Positions 1-9,157 of a DNA stretch of 64,000 bases are shown here, in pieces. The first letter of the stretch is position 1; the number at the start of each line of letters is the position of its first letter. Where the stretch lies: contig NZ_JAAOIE010000009.1 of NCBI RefSeq assembly GCF_011326755.1, forward strand, positions 1-64,000. Reading direction: 5' to 3'. The DNA is from Cochlodiniinecator piscidefendens (GTDB lineage Bacteria > Pseudomonadota > Alphaproteobacteria > Rhodobacterales > Rhodobacteraceae). The notes below the pieces were generated by a model that was given only the letters and a program-made list of their open reading frames with translations, had not been told where the DNA came from and did no database searches. The position numbers and the translations under genes are program-made.

Positions 1-731
1 GCGCTCCCGTAAGCCGCTTCTTCAATCACATCAACAGAACCTAACGCAGACAATCCCTCAATCCCCGCATCCGCCTTCCGACGACGCAAATCTAAAAGAA
101 TAAAACCGTCAGAAACAACGCCTGTTTTGTAAAAATCCATATACATATCATAGGGATAATGAAAACCGCACGATACAAAGCTGGTCACAAGATCAACAGG
201 TTCTACCGCCCCCAGATCATGGGTATTTGGGTTAATCGTCGTAATCCGATCCGCCGCAATACCATTGCCCTCTAACATCGCACGCGCAACCGAAAGACTG
301 GTGTAGGCCGCGCCCTCATCCTCAAACCCGAAATGGCGATGCTCATTCTCTTCGATGTCGATGAGAACAATGTCATTGTCATAGGTTTTGGACATAAACA
401 GATCGACAAAGGCATAGCCACAACCGATGTCAGCCACCCGTTTGAGCGAAAGTTGATCCAGATGTGGCCGCAGTTCGAGAAATTCGAGATAGATAAATGC
501 CGCAGCACGTTTGATAAGATCATGCCCCATACGCGCGATGATGTCGTCGATGGGGCCGGTGTCGCCGTTTGTCCAGGCGCGAATGATTTTACCGGGCTTG
601 GGCTGGTCATTCAAAACCTCAGACCGCTGCAATAAGATATTCAAGATATCTGCATCGCTGAACATTGAGGTATCTAACCCAGTGATGATGTCACTGTGGT
701 AGACCTTCATTGCGTCTTCGAGTGTAATCAT
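1..731 (-). CDS. SAM-dependent class I methyltransferase (3' part outside window)
   Basis: This leftward reading frame starts with ATG at 731 and runs off the left edge without a stop, leaving 243 visible residues. It contains a Rossmann-type motif I (VADIGCGYAFVDLF, about residues 97-110) followed by an acidic strand end (DIVLIDIEENEH), as in class I S-adenosylmethionine methyltransferases. A later segment, VDLVTSFVSCGFHYP, fits the motif IV/V region. An AGGGTAAGG ribosome-binding stretch lies just upstream of the start. The gene begins 14 bp after the stop of the large glycosyltransferase gene on the same strand, so the two probably share a transcript. The acceptor is unknown; a sugar in the glycan made by the neighbouring transferases is an inference. 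Confidence 0.75.
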   Translation of the reverse strand, partial: MITLEDAMKVYHSDIITGLDTSMFSDADILNILLQRSEVLNDQPKPGKIIRAWTNGDTGPIDDIIARMGHDLIKRAAAFIYLEFLELRPHLDQLSLKRVADIGCGYAFVDLFMSKTYDNDIVLIDIEENEHRHFGFEDEGAAYTSLSVARAMLEGNGIAADRITTINPNTHDLGAVEPVDLVTSFVSCGFHYPYDMYMDFYKTGVVSDGFILLDLRRRKADAGIEGLSALGSVDVIEEAAYGS

Positions 732-745
732 ATCAATACCTTACC

Positions 746-3700
746 CTAAGCGTTCGTGAGCTCTTCTTCCGACCGTTCCAGCATGAAAATTGCGTCAGGC
801 TGATTGGGGGCAGAGATCTTGGCATATAGCGTCGCGTAATCTGGATTGGCCTTTAGGGCGGCAACCTTGGATTTATGCGTTTGAACGGCGGCAGCGTGCA
901 GGCCGGAGACCTCAGGATCGGCGAGCATTTTGTCAGCCTCAGCGCGGGCGCGGGCCTGATGCGCATGCATGCGATCATCGGTTTCGGTATTGTAGTTGCG
1001 ACGATCCCAGTAATAGCCGCCCATGTCTTCATCAACATGGTTCACGCGCCCGCGTTCCCGTTTGACCAGATAGCTGTCGGCCGAACGCAGAACATAGTGA
1101 TTAAGCGTCACAAGATCATAGCCAAGCGTGCGTTTGGTTGAGCGCCAGCTGTTCGAATTCAACATCTGTTCCGGCATGATCCGACCAGAGCCGTTGACCC
1201 AACGGGCCTCTGACAGGCGTGCCTCATCTGCGTTCAATGGGCGGTGTACGCCCAGTTTGCTATAGGGGGCAGATTTATGAACGAGGGTTTTGATCCCCCA
1301 TCCCAAACGCGGTTTTGGAATGAATTGCGGCGCACAGCGGGTGAATTGCTCACTGACCCAGCGGTCCTCATAATCGTTGATGCCACCATTGCCGAAAAAC
1401 TTCCAAGTCATTGAAACAACATTGGGTTCATTCATTTCGGTGAACAACTCTGAAAGGGTGCCGGTGCCCACGTGAACATTGATAAATTCATCGCAGTCCA
1501 TGCAGATATGCCAGTCGGATTCCGTGATCAGAGGGTGATCAACAGCGTGGTTTAATGCGCCGCGCTGTGGTTTCTGACCCTTATCGACTTTGAACGGATT
1601 ATCAAGTCGGGTGACATAGCCAAGCATCTGCAAACGGTCGAGTAGGGCGACCGTTTCATCGGTGCAATCGTTTGTGTAGATCAAAAAGTCAGTAACACCG
1701 ATCGAACGATGATAGGCGATCCATTCGATCAAAAACGGGGCCTCATTGCGGACCGTGGTGACGATGGTGATTTTATCCCGCGACAAAGGCGCAATCGGAT
1801 CGAGGTGTGGAAACTGACGTTCGACACGCTCGCGGATGCTGTCGTAGGCTTCTTGTGCGTCGGCACCCAATAGAATGGGGTCGGCGTTTTTGTTTTTCTG
1901 CGCCGCTGTTTTCCCACCTTGGTTTTTGGCTGGCTTTGGCGGCTCGGGTTGAAAAGGCTTGGCCGTGACGATGGGTTTGCCATTGTCAAACGCCGCACCA
2001 GTTAACGCAAGATCAGGCAGCACACGGGCGCCAATGCTGTCGTCCTCAATAACGGCGTGTGACATCGGTTCTTGGGCCAACATCTGATAAAGCGCGTTGT
2101 AGTCATCTTTTGATTTCAACATGTTGACGCGTTCACGATGCCAATTGCACGATGCTTCATGCAGTTCTGACAGGATCGGATCGGCAAACAACATACCGCG
2201 AATAGTTTGCGCCTTTTCGAAGTTCACTTCAATTGAACGATCCTCTTGGTCATTGCGATTATGCACGTTCCAATATTCAACACCTTGTTCGCGGTTGATG
2301 TGATTGGTGCGGCCACGATCGCGTTTCACGAGATAACTGTCGAGCGATCGGATGGAATAATGGTTCAACGTCACCAGCCCGTAGCCCCAGCTTTCCAATG
2401 AGGAACGCCAGCCATCTTCGAGGTAACGATCCGGCATTGGATCGCCAGAACCGTTGACCCAATGAGGCATCGTTTTAGATGTAGGTTTCAATGGGCGGTG
2501 AATACCGAATTTTGAATAGGTCGATGGGAACCGCGCAAAGGTTTTAAAACCCCAGTTGTGATGCGGCACCCGCACGAGCTGCGGCGCGCAATTGGCAAAT
2601 TGCATGGGTACCGGAACGTCGGCAAATTCAGTGACGCCAGAACAGCCAAAGAACCGCCATGTCATTGCGATAAGTTCTGGGTTTCCGGTGGCATCCATGA
2701 GGGAACGGATCGTGCCTTCGGGTGTGTGAATGTTGATATATTCATCAACGTCAAAGACCATATAGGCATCGGCGGCTTGGATCACCGGGTGTTCCTGCGC
2801 CATGGCCAGCGCGATGCGCTGTGGGCGTTCGCCGGCATCTATATTGGCCGGATTATCTATGCGCGTGACCAGACCACGCCGTTCCAAGCGATCAAGAATT
2901 TCGTCGGTTCCATCGGAACAATCGTTTGTATAAACAAGGAAATGCGTAAATCCGAGCCACATGTGATAGGCGACCCAATCCAGAATATAGGGGCCTTCGT
3001 TTTTCATGGTGGTGACGCCAACAACGGAATTGAGTGGCGCAGCGTCAGATGTCAATTTCGGAGTAGCAGCCTGCACAGGGACGGGGGTTGGTTTCGCCGT
3101 AGGCGTTGCGGCTTGATATTGTTTGCCGTCAATTTCTTCACGGAACACTTTGGCAAAGGCGCTATCGCGGTCTGGGTTTGGATAATCGCGCAGCGGTGCG
3201 TCCAGTGGATTGACCTTATGTTTGATCAACAGCTGTCCCAATAGTCCGGTTGGATCTGGCACCCCTTTGTAATGTTCCGCGAGGAATTTGCGCATCCGGC
3301 GGCCGTAAAGGTGCACGGAAAAGGTGTTGTCAGTGACGTAATCGCTGATCTTATTGTTCGGCTTTACGATCTTGCGGCGGTCTTTGAATGTGTAGGGATA
3401 TAGGCCGTCTTGGGCAAAGGCATAGCGGTCTTCGCCGGTTTCATGCAGGAAGTGAGACACCGCATGCGGCCCCCAAACGCCCCAAGGCTGTTCGCCGGCA
3501 TGCACAGGATTTCCGGCGGCTTTTTTATCGCGCAACTCCTGCACGTAATCGTCGCCATACCAGGTCGGGATCGCAAATTCGTCAGAACAATGGTTCAACA
3601 GTCCCTCTAGGGTAGGGCTGTCTTTGGGCAGGCCAAGAACACCGCCGTTGATGTGCTTTTTGCTTTCCCAGCCGTAGAAATGGCCGGTCTTTGTGACAAA

Positions 3701-4006
3701 GGGTTTGCGGCAATAGGCATCGGTGTCAGCCCAGATCATCCGGTCTGCATCGCGCAGCATGTGATAGCGGAACAAATCGGAATGAAGCGCAGGGGAGCCA
3801 GTGCGTTCATGAACCAGAAAACCCGTTTCCGGCAACACATCAGAGGCGTCGCGAAACTCCACGCCATCCGGCACCATGCCGACCTCTTCGTAGGTATATA
3901 GGATCGTGTGATGACCCGCATCGAGAAAGGATTTTACGCAGAGTTGCTCAAGAAAACTAAGTGAGCCGCGCATCCACAGCATGCCAATTTGATGAAGATC
4001 TGTCAT
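746..4006 (-). CDS. three-domain glycosyltransferase (DXD sugar-transferase domain plus two GT-A domains)
   Basis: The protein has 1086 residues and three catalytic-type modules. Residues 1-290 resemble the GT32/OCH1-like DXD sugar transferases (SDLFRYHML, then WADTDAYC with DTD at 94-96). Residues 328-650 and 745-1060 are two related GT-A domains of the Glyco_tranf_2_4 type, each opening with a (M/R)NE(G/A)P motif and carrying an acidic metal-binding motif (DVDE at 419-422, DCDE at 837-840). Pro/Thr/Lys-rich linkers separate the modules. I chose ATG 4006, not the GTG at 4087, because an AGGG precedes it and the N-terminus then aligns with the paralogue at 9158. No signal peptide or membrane segment is evident, so it should act at the cytoplasmic side. 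The donor and acceptor sugars cannot be told. Confidence 0.8.
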   Translation of the reverse strand: MTDLHQIGMLWMRGSLSFLEQLCVKSFLDAGHHTILYTYEEVGMVPDGVEFRDASDVLPETGFLVHERTGSPALHSDLFRYHMLRDADRMIWADTDAYCRKPFVTKTGHFYGWESKKHINGGVLGLPKDSPTLEGLLNHCSDEFAIPTWYGDDYVQELRDKKAAGNPVHAGEQPWGVWGPHAVSHFLHETGEDRYAFAQDGLYPYTFKDRRKIVKPNNKISDYVTDNTFSVHLYGRRMRKFLAEHYKGVPDPTGLLGQLLIKHKVNPLDAPLRDYPNPDRDSAFAKVFREEIDGKQYQAATPTAKPTPVPVQAATPKLTSDAAPLNSVVGVTTMKNEGPYILDWVAYHMWLGFTHFLVYTNDCSDGTDEILDRLERRGLVTRIDNPANIDAGERPQRIALAMAQEHPVIQAADAYMVFDVDEYINIHTPEGTIRSLMDATGNPELIAMTWRFFGCSGVTEFADVPVPMQFANCAPQLVRVPHHNWGFKTFARFPSTYSKFGIHRPLKPTSKTMPHWVNGSGDPMPDRYLEDGWRSSLESWGYGLVTLNHYSIRSLDSYLVKRDRGRTNHINREQGVEYWNVHNRNDQEDRSIEVNFEKAQTIRGMLFADPILSELHEASCNWHRERVNMLKSKDDYNALYQMLAQEPMSHAVIEDDSIGARVLPDLALTGAAFDNGKPIVTAKPFQPEPPKPAKNQGGKTAAQKNKNADPILLGADAQEAYDSIRERVERQFPHLDPIAPLSRDKITIVTTVRNEAPFLIEWIAYHRSIGVTDFLIYTNDCTDETVALLDRLQMLGYVTRLDNPFKVDKGQKPQRGALNHAVDHPLITESDWHICMDCDEFINVHVGTGTLSELFTEMNEPNVVSMTWKFFGNGGINDYEDRWVSEQFTRCAPQFIPKPRLGWGIKTLVHKSAPYSKLGVHRPLNADEARLSEARWVNGSGRIMPEQMLNSNSWRSTKRTLGYDLVTLNHYVLRSADSYLVKRERGRVNHVDEDMGGYYWDRRNYNTETDDRMHAHQARARAEADKMLADPEVSGLHAAAVQTHKSKVAALKANPDYATLYAKISAPNQPDAIFMLERSEEELTNA

Positions 4007-4115
4007 TTTTGCCCTAAATACCTGTACCTCGGGCTGGGATACGTGCCCCGCCCCATTCTTTTGCCCAAAGCGTAGTGGATTGGGCACAATGCGTCTAGAA
4101 CCGCCTGTGAATAAG

Positions 4116-4143
4116 TTGACAATGGGCAGTTTGTACGGATTAT
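4116..4143 (+). promoter_or_regulatory. candidate sigma70 promoter for the rightward glycan genes
   Basis: A perfect TTGACA (4116-4121) is followed after 16 bases by GATTAT (4138-4143), which matches the -10 consensus at four of six positions. It lies about 95 bases before the ATG at 4240 in the 233 bp divergent intergenic space. No transcription data support it. Confidence 0.4.
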
Positions 4144-4239
4144 TGTTGCTAAAAAGATAACATATAGGCGCGTAGAGCAGTAATCACAGCCGTTACCCCA
4201 AAAGGGGATTTGCAGTGTTTCCGCGTGCAGGGAGGCAGT

Positions 4240-5229
4240 ATGGCGCGCTATGTTTTAGTCGCCACGATGAAGAATGAGGGACCGCATTTATTAGAATGGG
4301 TGGCCCATCATAAGCGTCTTGGTTTTGATGATATTATCATTTTTCAAAACGGATCAACTGACTTTACCGACCGCAGTTTGCAGGTGATGGATAAGGCTGG
4401 AATTGTCCAATACCACCTGAATGAATTTCGACCAAATTTCCAAAACCCACCCTATCAGAACCGCGCATTGCGGCGCGCGTCCCACACAGAAGCCTATCAA
4501 AATGCGGATTGGTGCATTGGGTTGGATGGCGATGAATTTCTGCATATCAAAACGCCAGAGGGCACGCTGGATTCACTTGTATCCGCAGTTGAACAGAGGG
4601 CTGGCGAGGTCGATGAAATCAGGCTGAACTGGCGCCTGTTTGGCAACAGCTTTCTCGATAGCTTTGATGAACGCATGATGACGGAGCGGTTCACCTGGGC
4701 GGATCGCGATGATCTGGTCACAACCCGGATGATCCCCGTAAAAACGTTGTTTCGGACAAAATCATTTCTGCGTCCGGGCATTCACCTTCCCAAAGAGCCG
4801 CAAAAAGAAACGCTGCGATTTAGCAACGGATCAGGCTTGCCGCAGGAGGCGTTTGAAACCAGCGGGTTTCGATCGCTTGATCCGGGGCAGCGCGCCTTTG
4901 CGCAGATCAACCATTACGCCGTGCGGGATATCGAAAGTTTTCTGTTGAAATCGGCTAGGGGCAGCGCGTCAAATGTTGGGCGGCAGGTCAATATGCAATA
5001 TTGGAACCGCTTCAATTACAATCAGGTCGAAGACACGGGCCTGAGGGATTTAATGCCAAAAACTGTCGATGAAATGGCTGTTTTGGATGACCTTACCAAT
5101 GGACGATTGATGGGTATTCGGCGCCGATCGTTTCGGCAGTGGCGGGTCGGGGTGCGGCAGCTAAGAGAAGAGCCAGAGTTTGCAAAACTCCACCGCAGGC
5201 TCGCATCTCAAAAGTCACAAGCGGCATAA
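4240..5229 (+). CDS. glycosyltransferase family 2 (Glyco_tranf_2_4 type)
   Basis: This 329-residue protein is a single GT-A domain. It opens with YVLVATMKNEGPHLLEW, has DGDE at 96-99 in the metal/nucleotide-sugar binding position, and ends with the locus-wide signature NHYAVRDIESFLLKSARG. ATG 4240 is chosen because GGAGG (4231-4235) sits five bases upstream; the upstream TTG at 4210 has no such site. It is the first rightward gene and diverges from the three-domain transferase. It is the most diverged of the locus copies: its acidic motif is DGDE, and the arginine-rich segment after the signature is changed to RGSASN. The sugar specificity is unknown. Confidence 0.8.
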   Translation: MARYVLVATMKNEGPHLLEWVAHHKRLGFDDIIIFQNGSTDFTDRSLQVMDKAGIVQYHLNEFRPNFQNPPYQNRALRRASHTEAYQNADWCIGLDGDEFLHIKTPEGTLDSLVSAVEQRAGEVDEIRLNWRLFGNSFLDSFDERMMTERFTWADRDDLVTTRMIPVKTLFRTKSFLRPGIHLPKEPQKETLRFSNGSGLPQEAFETSGFRSLDPGQRAFAQINHYAVRDIESFLLKSARGSASNVGRQVNMQYWNRFNYNQVEDTGLRDLMPKTVDEMAVLDDLTNGRLMGIRRRSFRQWRVGVRQLREEPEFAKLHRRLASQKSQAA

Positions 5230-5361
5230 AAATGATGCAAATATGGAAACAATGGCCCTAATTTCCCCTGAGATGTTAGGATTAAGACAAATAAAAAAGG
5301 GCATAATCTGGCGCAAGATCAGATCAAAATGCCAACAAAGTTGATATTGAGGACACCGGGC

Positions 5362-6522
5362 ATGGCCAAAAAGACCAAAGCACAGCATTTTAATTTCCAG
5401 ACAACCACCAAAGATACCCCCGAGTTTCGGACTTGGTTCCGCGGTGAACACACCCATTATAATCCCACCATGGCACGCATGATCCCCGCGAATGCGGTGC
5501 AGCGTCACGTGCTAAAAGGGTGGGAGCCGGAAGAGCCATTCATCACGCCTGATACGCAAATTACTGCGTTTGGCAGTTGCTTTGCCGCTAATATTTCCGA
5601 ATGGCTGGCGCGTCGTAATTACCGGGTTCTGAACAAAGACGAAGAAGCCAAAGACGCCTACGTGGTGACTTGTGGCGAAGGCATGGTGAATTCATTTGTT
5701 ATTCGTCAGCAGTTCGAATGGGCGTGGGAAAATAAGATTTTCGACGAGGATTTATGGCACGGTTATAAAGCGGAATCTTATGGGTATGACCCCAAGATTC
5801 AGGCTGAAACCAAGCGGATTTTTGACAGCACTGATGTGTTTATCCTGACCTTTGGTCTGTCCGAAATTTGGTACGATGAAGTCACAAGCAACGTATTTTG
5901 GCGCACCATTCCCAAAGACGCTTATGACCCTGAACGTCATAAATTCCGCGTTTCAACGGTGGATGAAAACAAAGAAAACCTTCGCGCGATTTATCATCTG
6001 ATCCGCAAACACCGTCCTGATGCAAAAATCATGTTCACTCTGTCGCCGATCCCGTTGATTGCGACCTTCCGCGATAATTCATGCCTGACGTCCAATTCAG
6101 TCTCTAAAAGCGTGCTTCGGGTCGCAATTGATGAAACTGTTCGTGAATTTGAAGACGAAGGGTACCTGCATTATTGGCCGTCTTTTGAAATCATCACAGA
6201 CGTCTTTAAGCTGCCATATGTGGCAGATCGTCGGCATCCAAAGCGGGCGCCGCTTGATTTCATTATGACCTTGTTTGAACACACGTGGTGCGCGGATGGC
6301 GATGTGCCAAAACCGTCAATTCTGAACGCCTGGGCCAAGGCCGGGGCAGAGGCGGCGCTGTTCCCGCCGGCGATGTGTCGTTGCATTTTAAACCAACGTT
6401 GGGGCCAGCTGAACAAACTGGTGAAAAAGGGTGAACTGCACGACGATGAAAAACTGAACACAGCTTATCTCAAACTCGCAAAAGAATTGGTCGACGCAAA
6501 CGCCGAAACCGAAGCGGCCTAG
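5362..6522 (+). CDS. GSCFA-domain protein
   Basis: The 386-residue product contains the defining motif FGSCFAANI (GSCFA at 71-75), followed by the ISEWLARRNYRV helix and a later SEIWYDE block, as in the GSCFA family. The family is related to SGNH/GDSL-type hydrolases, with the serine of GSCFA as the expected nucleophile. Its biochemical role is poorly defined; acyl ester removal from, or transfer to, a glycan is an inference from fold and context. ATG 5362 is preferred over ATG 5329 because GAGGA lies eight bases before it. No signal peptide is seen. It stands between glycosyltransferase and methyltransferase genes. Confidence 0.8.
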   Translation: MAKKTKAQHFNFQTTTKDTPEFRTWFRGEHTHYNPTMARMIPANAVQRHVLKGWEPEEPFITPDTQITAFGSCFAANISEWLARRNYRVLNKDEEAKDAYVVTCGEGMVNSFVIRQQFEWAWENKIFDEDLWHGYKAESYGYDPKIQAETKRIFDSTDVFILTFGLSEIWYDEVTSNVFWRTIPKDAYDPERHKFRVSTVDENKENLRAIYHLIRKHRPDAKIMFTLSPIPLIATFRDNSCLTSNSVSKSVLRVAIDETVREFEDEGYLHYWPSFEIITDVFKLPYVADRRHPKRAPLDFIMTLFEHTWCADGDVPKPSILNAWAKAGAEAALFPPAMCRCILNQRWGQLNKLVKKGELHDDEKLNTAYLKLAKELVDANAETEAA

Positions 6523-6544
6523 CCGCGATCAAAGGGGACTGACC

Positions 6545-7351
6545 ATGGTTGCGCCAAACACTTTGACGAAAGAAGACTTTAAACTGAAAGGGCAGGTGGG
6601 CCGCAAAGGCATCGCCACCCTGATCCGTTTGCAAGAGCTTGCCTCATCAGAGGGGTCGTATCGGTATCTTGAGGTTGGATCGTATCTGGGTAAATCGCTA
6701 CAGCCGCATGTCGAAGACAGTGATTGCAGCTATGCCTTGTCGATTGATTTGCGCCCGGATTTGACACCTGATGAACGTGGCACTGTCAGCGATTATGAAC
6801 ACGTCAGTACCGAAGATATGTTAGAAGGTTTGCGCGCCCACGCGAGCAAAAAACAAATGTCAAAGCTGCGCACCATCGATGATACGTCGGCCTGTTTGCG
6901 CACCTCGAAACCCAAGGTGAAATTTGATCTGGCCTTCATTGATGGGGAACATACAATCACAGCGGCCTTTGGTGATTTTTTAAATGTGCTAGAGGTCATG
7001 AATGACGATTGTATCGTTGTCTTTGATGACAGCCACATCATTTTTCCGGCTGTCATCAATGCGCGCAGTTATCTCGAAAGCCAAAATATTCCGCATGATA
7101 TTCGCTTTGGCGGCGGTTTTATCACCGCCCTGTTTATTGGCCCGAATAGTGTGAAAAAGGCCGAAGGTTTTACCGATGATTTGTGCCTGTCTGAACAGTT
7201 GGTACGACAGCGGTATGAAGAAAATATCGCGATTAGCAATGTCGAACGCTATATGACCCAACGCCTGCGCCAAGATCCTTTGATCCGGCAAAAAGCGCTG
7301 CGCACGTTTAAAAACCTTGGCTATCAGATCACCGAGGCAGAGAAGGTTTAA
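6545..7351 (+). CDS. class I SAM methyltransferase (Methyltransf_24-like)
   Basis: The 268-residue protein has a glycine-rich SAM-binding start (YRYLEVGSYLGKSLQP, about residues 35-50), an acidic strand end (SIDLRPD) and a FIDGEH motif followed by DCIVVFDDSH. This arrangement is typical of the Methyltransf_24 group, which includes sugar and macrolide O-methyltransferases. AAAGGGGA precedes the ATG. It follows the GSCFA gene by 22 bp and ends two bases before the next start, so it belongs to the same operon. O-methylation of a sugar residue is the likely role; the substrate is not shown by the sequence. Confidence 0.75.
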   Translation: MVAPNTLTKEDFKLKGQVGRKGIATLIRLQELASSEGSYRYLEVGSYLGKSLQPHVEDSDCSYALSIDLRPDLTPDERGTVSDYEHVSTEDMLEGLRAHASKKQMSKLRTIDDTSACLRTSKPKVKFDLAFIDGEHTITAAFGDFLNVLEVMNDDCIVVFDDSHIIFPAVINARSYLESQNIPHDIRFGGGFITALFIGPNSVKKAEGFTDDLCLSEQLVRQRYEENIAISNVERYMTQRLRQDPLIRQKALRTFKNLGYQITEAEKV

Positions 7352-7353
7352 TC

Positions 7354-9135
7354 ATGTCTGCCAGCGCCCCTTTGCCATCTGATACCGAAAGCCAACCATC
7401 GCGATATTCTTATGAAGAGGCGATCGAGGTCATGGGCATTCATGTTCCATTTGTGCCTGAGATCATTACGCCAAAAATCGAACGCCCTATGCGTAACAAC
7501 CGTTATGAAAAGGGCGAGTGCGAAGCGGTGAAAAAACTGGTGCGTGCGGGGGATCGTGTGTTGGAGTTGGGGGCGGGGCTTGGGCTTGTCTCAAGTATCG
7601 CGGCCCAAGTCGAAGGGATTGATCGGGTTGTTTCAATTGAAGCCAATCCAGATCTGATTGACCTGATCCATGAAACCCACCGTGTGAACAAAATCACCAA
7701 TGTTGAATTGCGCAATGGGGTTGTTGCAGCAACGGATAGTCCGGCCCAGGATTTTTACCTGCGTGCTGATTTTTGGGCCTCCAGCATGGAGCCAGATTCA
7801 AGACCATATGTTTCGGTCGCATCTGTGCCAGGTATGGGCTTGGACACTGTTTTAAACGACGTTCAACCAACCGTTTTAATCGCGGACATTGAGGGTGGTG
7901 AGCTAGAAGTTTTTGATAATTCCACGCTTGAAGGTGTGCGCACGATCATCATTGAACTGCACCCCAAAGTGTACGGCGACGAGGGGCAGGCGCATATCTT
8001 TTCTGTGTTTGAAAAGCTTGGGTTCGAGGTGCATCAGGATTATTTAAAAGGCTCTGTTTGGGTGTTTGAGCGCCCGGCTGCGCCGGTTACTGTCGCGTCG
8101 AGCCCCCCTTTTGAAATGCCGAGCCCTGAGCATAAATTAGATAACCCTAACGTCACGATTATCACCTGTATGAAAAACGAAGGTCCGTTCATTCTGGAAT
8201 GGATCGCCTTTCATAAATCCATCGGGATTGAAAATTTTGTGGTGTTCACCAACCATTGCACAGATGGCACTGATCTGTTGTTGGATCGATTGGATGAACT
8301 GGGCATCGTGACCCATATGCCGAACCCTGCGATCATGATGGAAAAGACTTATTACCAACCGATCGCGTTTAAATATGGGCTGACAATGCCCGTTGTGCGG
8401 CGCTCTGATTATATCATTTCGATGGACGTGGATGAGTTCATTAACATTCGCGCGGGTAAGGGCCATTTTACTGATTTGCTAAAGGCTGCCGGCCCGTTTC
8501 ATGCGCTTTCCATGAGCGAGCTGAACTTCACCTCCGGCGGGCATGAAACCTATGAAGATGGCTGGTTGACCGAAAACTTCAAAACCCACGAAAGCACCAG
8601 ACCCGGCCGATGGAAGGCACGGCGTGGGGTTAAAACGATTTTGAATGGTATGGGCGCCTTTGAACGACCTGCCAATCACCGCCCGATTATGGTGCCGGGG
8701 ACCGAGGATGAATTGGTTTGGGTTGATGGGTCTGGCCGTATTGTGCCACCTGAATTCGCCATGGATCATGATCAGAAAAGTTACGATTGTCGCGGCGCTT
8801 ATGATTTGGTGGCGCTCAATCATCATGCGCTGCGCAGTGTGGATTCCTACTTGATCAAAATGGATCGCGGGGATGTGGTGGCCAAGTGGCGCAAGGTGAA
8901 CCAGAAATATTACCGCGTGCGCGCAGGTGGTGATGCGGAACAGGGTTGGGTTGATCATCAGATCCCGGCAGCCCGTGCGGTTGAAGCCGACCTGTTGGCG
9001 GATGAAAAAATCGCCGCATTGCATGCGCTTTGCGTTGAACGTCACAAAGCGCGTTTAAACGAGATTAAAGACCAACCCGAAGTCAAAGAGCTTAGGGATT
9101 GGATCACTGACACCTATTTTTCCGAAGCGGGCTAA
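7354..9135 (+). CDS. FkbM methyltransferase fused to GT-A glycosyltransferase
   Basis: This 593-residue protein joins two enzymes. Residues 45-245 form an FkbM-family methyltransferase, with motif I VLELGAGLGLVSS, the acidic strand end SIEANPDL, and IADIEGGELEVF near 179-190. Residues 267-590 form a GT-A transferase opening at TIITCMKNEGPFILEW, with DVDE at 358-361 and the C-terminal signature NHHALRSVDSYLIKMDRG. In one polypeptide, sugar addition and O-methylation of the same chain could be coupled; that is inference. The gene starts two bases after its neighbour's stop. The transferase half departs from the other copies after the signature (RGDVVAKW), so its acceptor may differ. Confidence 0.8.
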   Translation: MSASAPLPSDTESQPSRYSYEEAIEVMGIHVPFVPEIITPKIERPMRNNRYEKGECEAVKKLVRAGDRVLELGAGLGLVSSIAAQVEGIDRVVSIEANPDLIDLIHETHRVNKITNVELRNGVVAATDSPAQDFYLRADFWASSMEPDSRPYVSVASVPGMGLDTVLNDVQPTVLIADIEGGELEVFDNSTLEGVRTIIIELHPKVYGDEGQAHIFSVFEKLGFEVHQDYLKGSVWVFERPAAPVTVASSPPFEMPSPEHKLDNPNVTIITCMKNEGPFILEWIAFHKSIGIENFVVFTNHCTDGTDLLLDRLDELGIVTHMPNPAIMMEKTYYQPIAFKYGLTMPVVRRSDYIISMDVDEFINIRAGKGHFTDLLKAAGPFHALSMSELNFTSGGHETYEDGWLTENFKTHESTRPGRWKARRGVKTILNGMGAFERPANHRPIMVPGTEDELVWVDGSGRIVPPEFAMDHDQKSYDCRGAYDLVALNHHALRSVDSYLIKMDRGDVVAKWRKVNQKYYRVRAGGDAEQGWVDHQIPAARAVEADLLADEKIAALHALCVERHKARLNEIKDQPEVKELRDWITDTYFSEAG

Positions 9136-9157
9136 CCGTCAATAAAGGCAATAACAA

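Noticed and set aside
2558-3244. Rightward open frame of 228 codons inside the leftward glycosyltransferase gene
   Set aside because: It is antisense to conserved GT-A domain sequence, its translation resembles no family, and it has no ribosome-binding site.
4007-4087. GTG 4087 as start of the three-domain transferase
   Set aside because: It lacks a ribosome-binding site and adds 27 residues absent from the paralogue at 9158; ATG 4006 has AGGG upstream.
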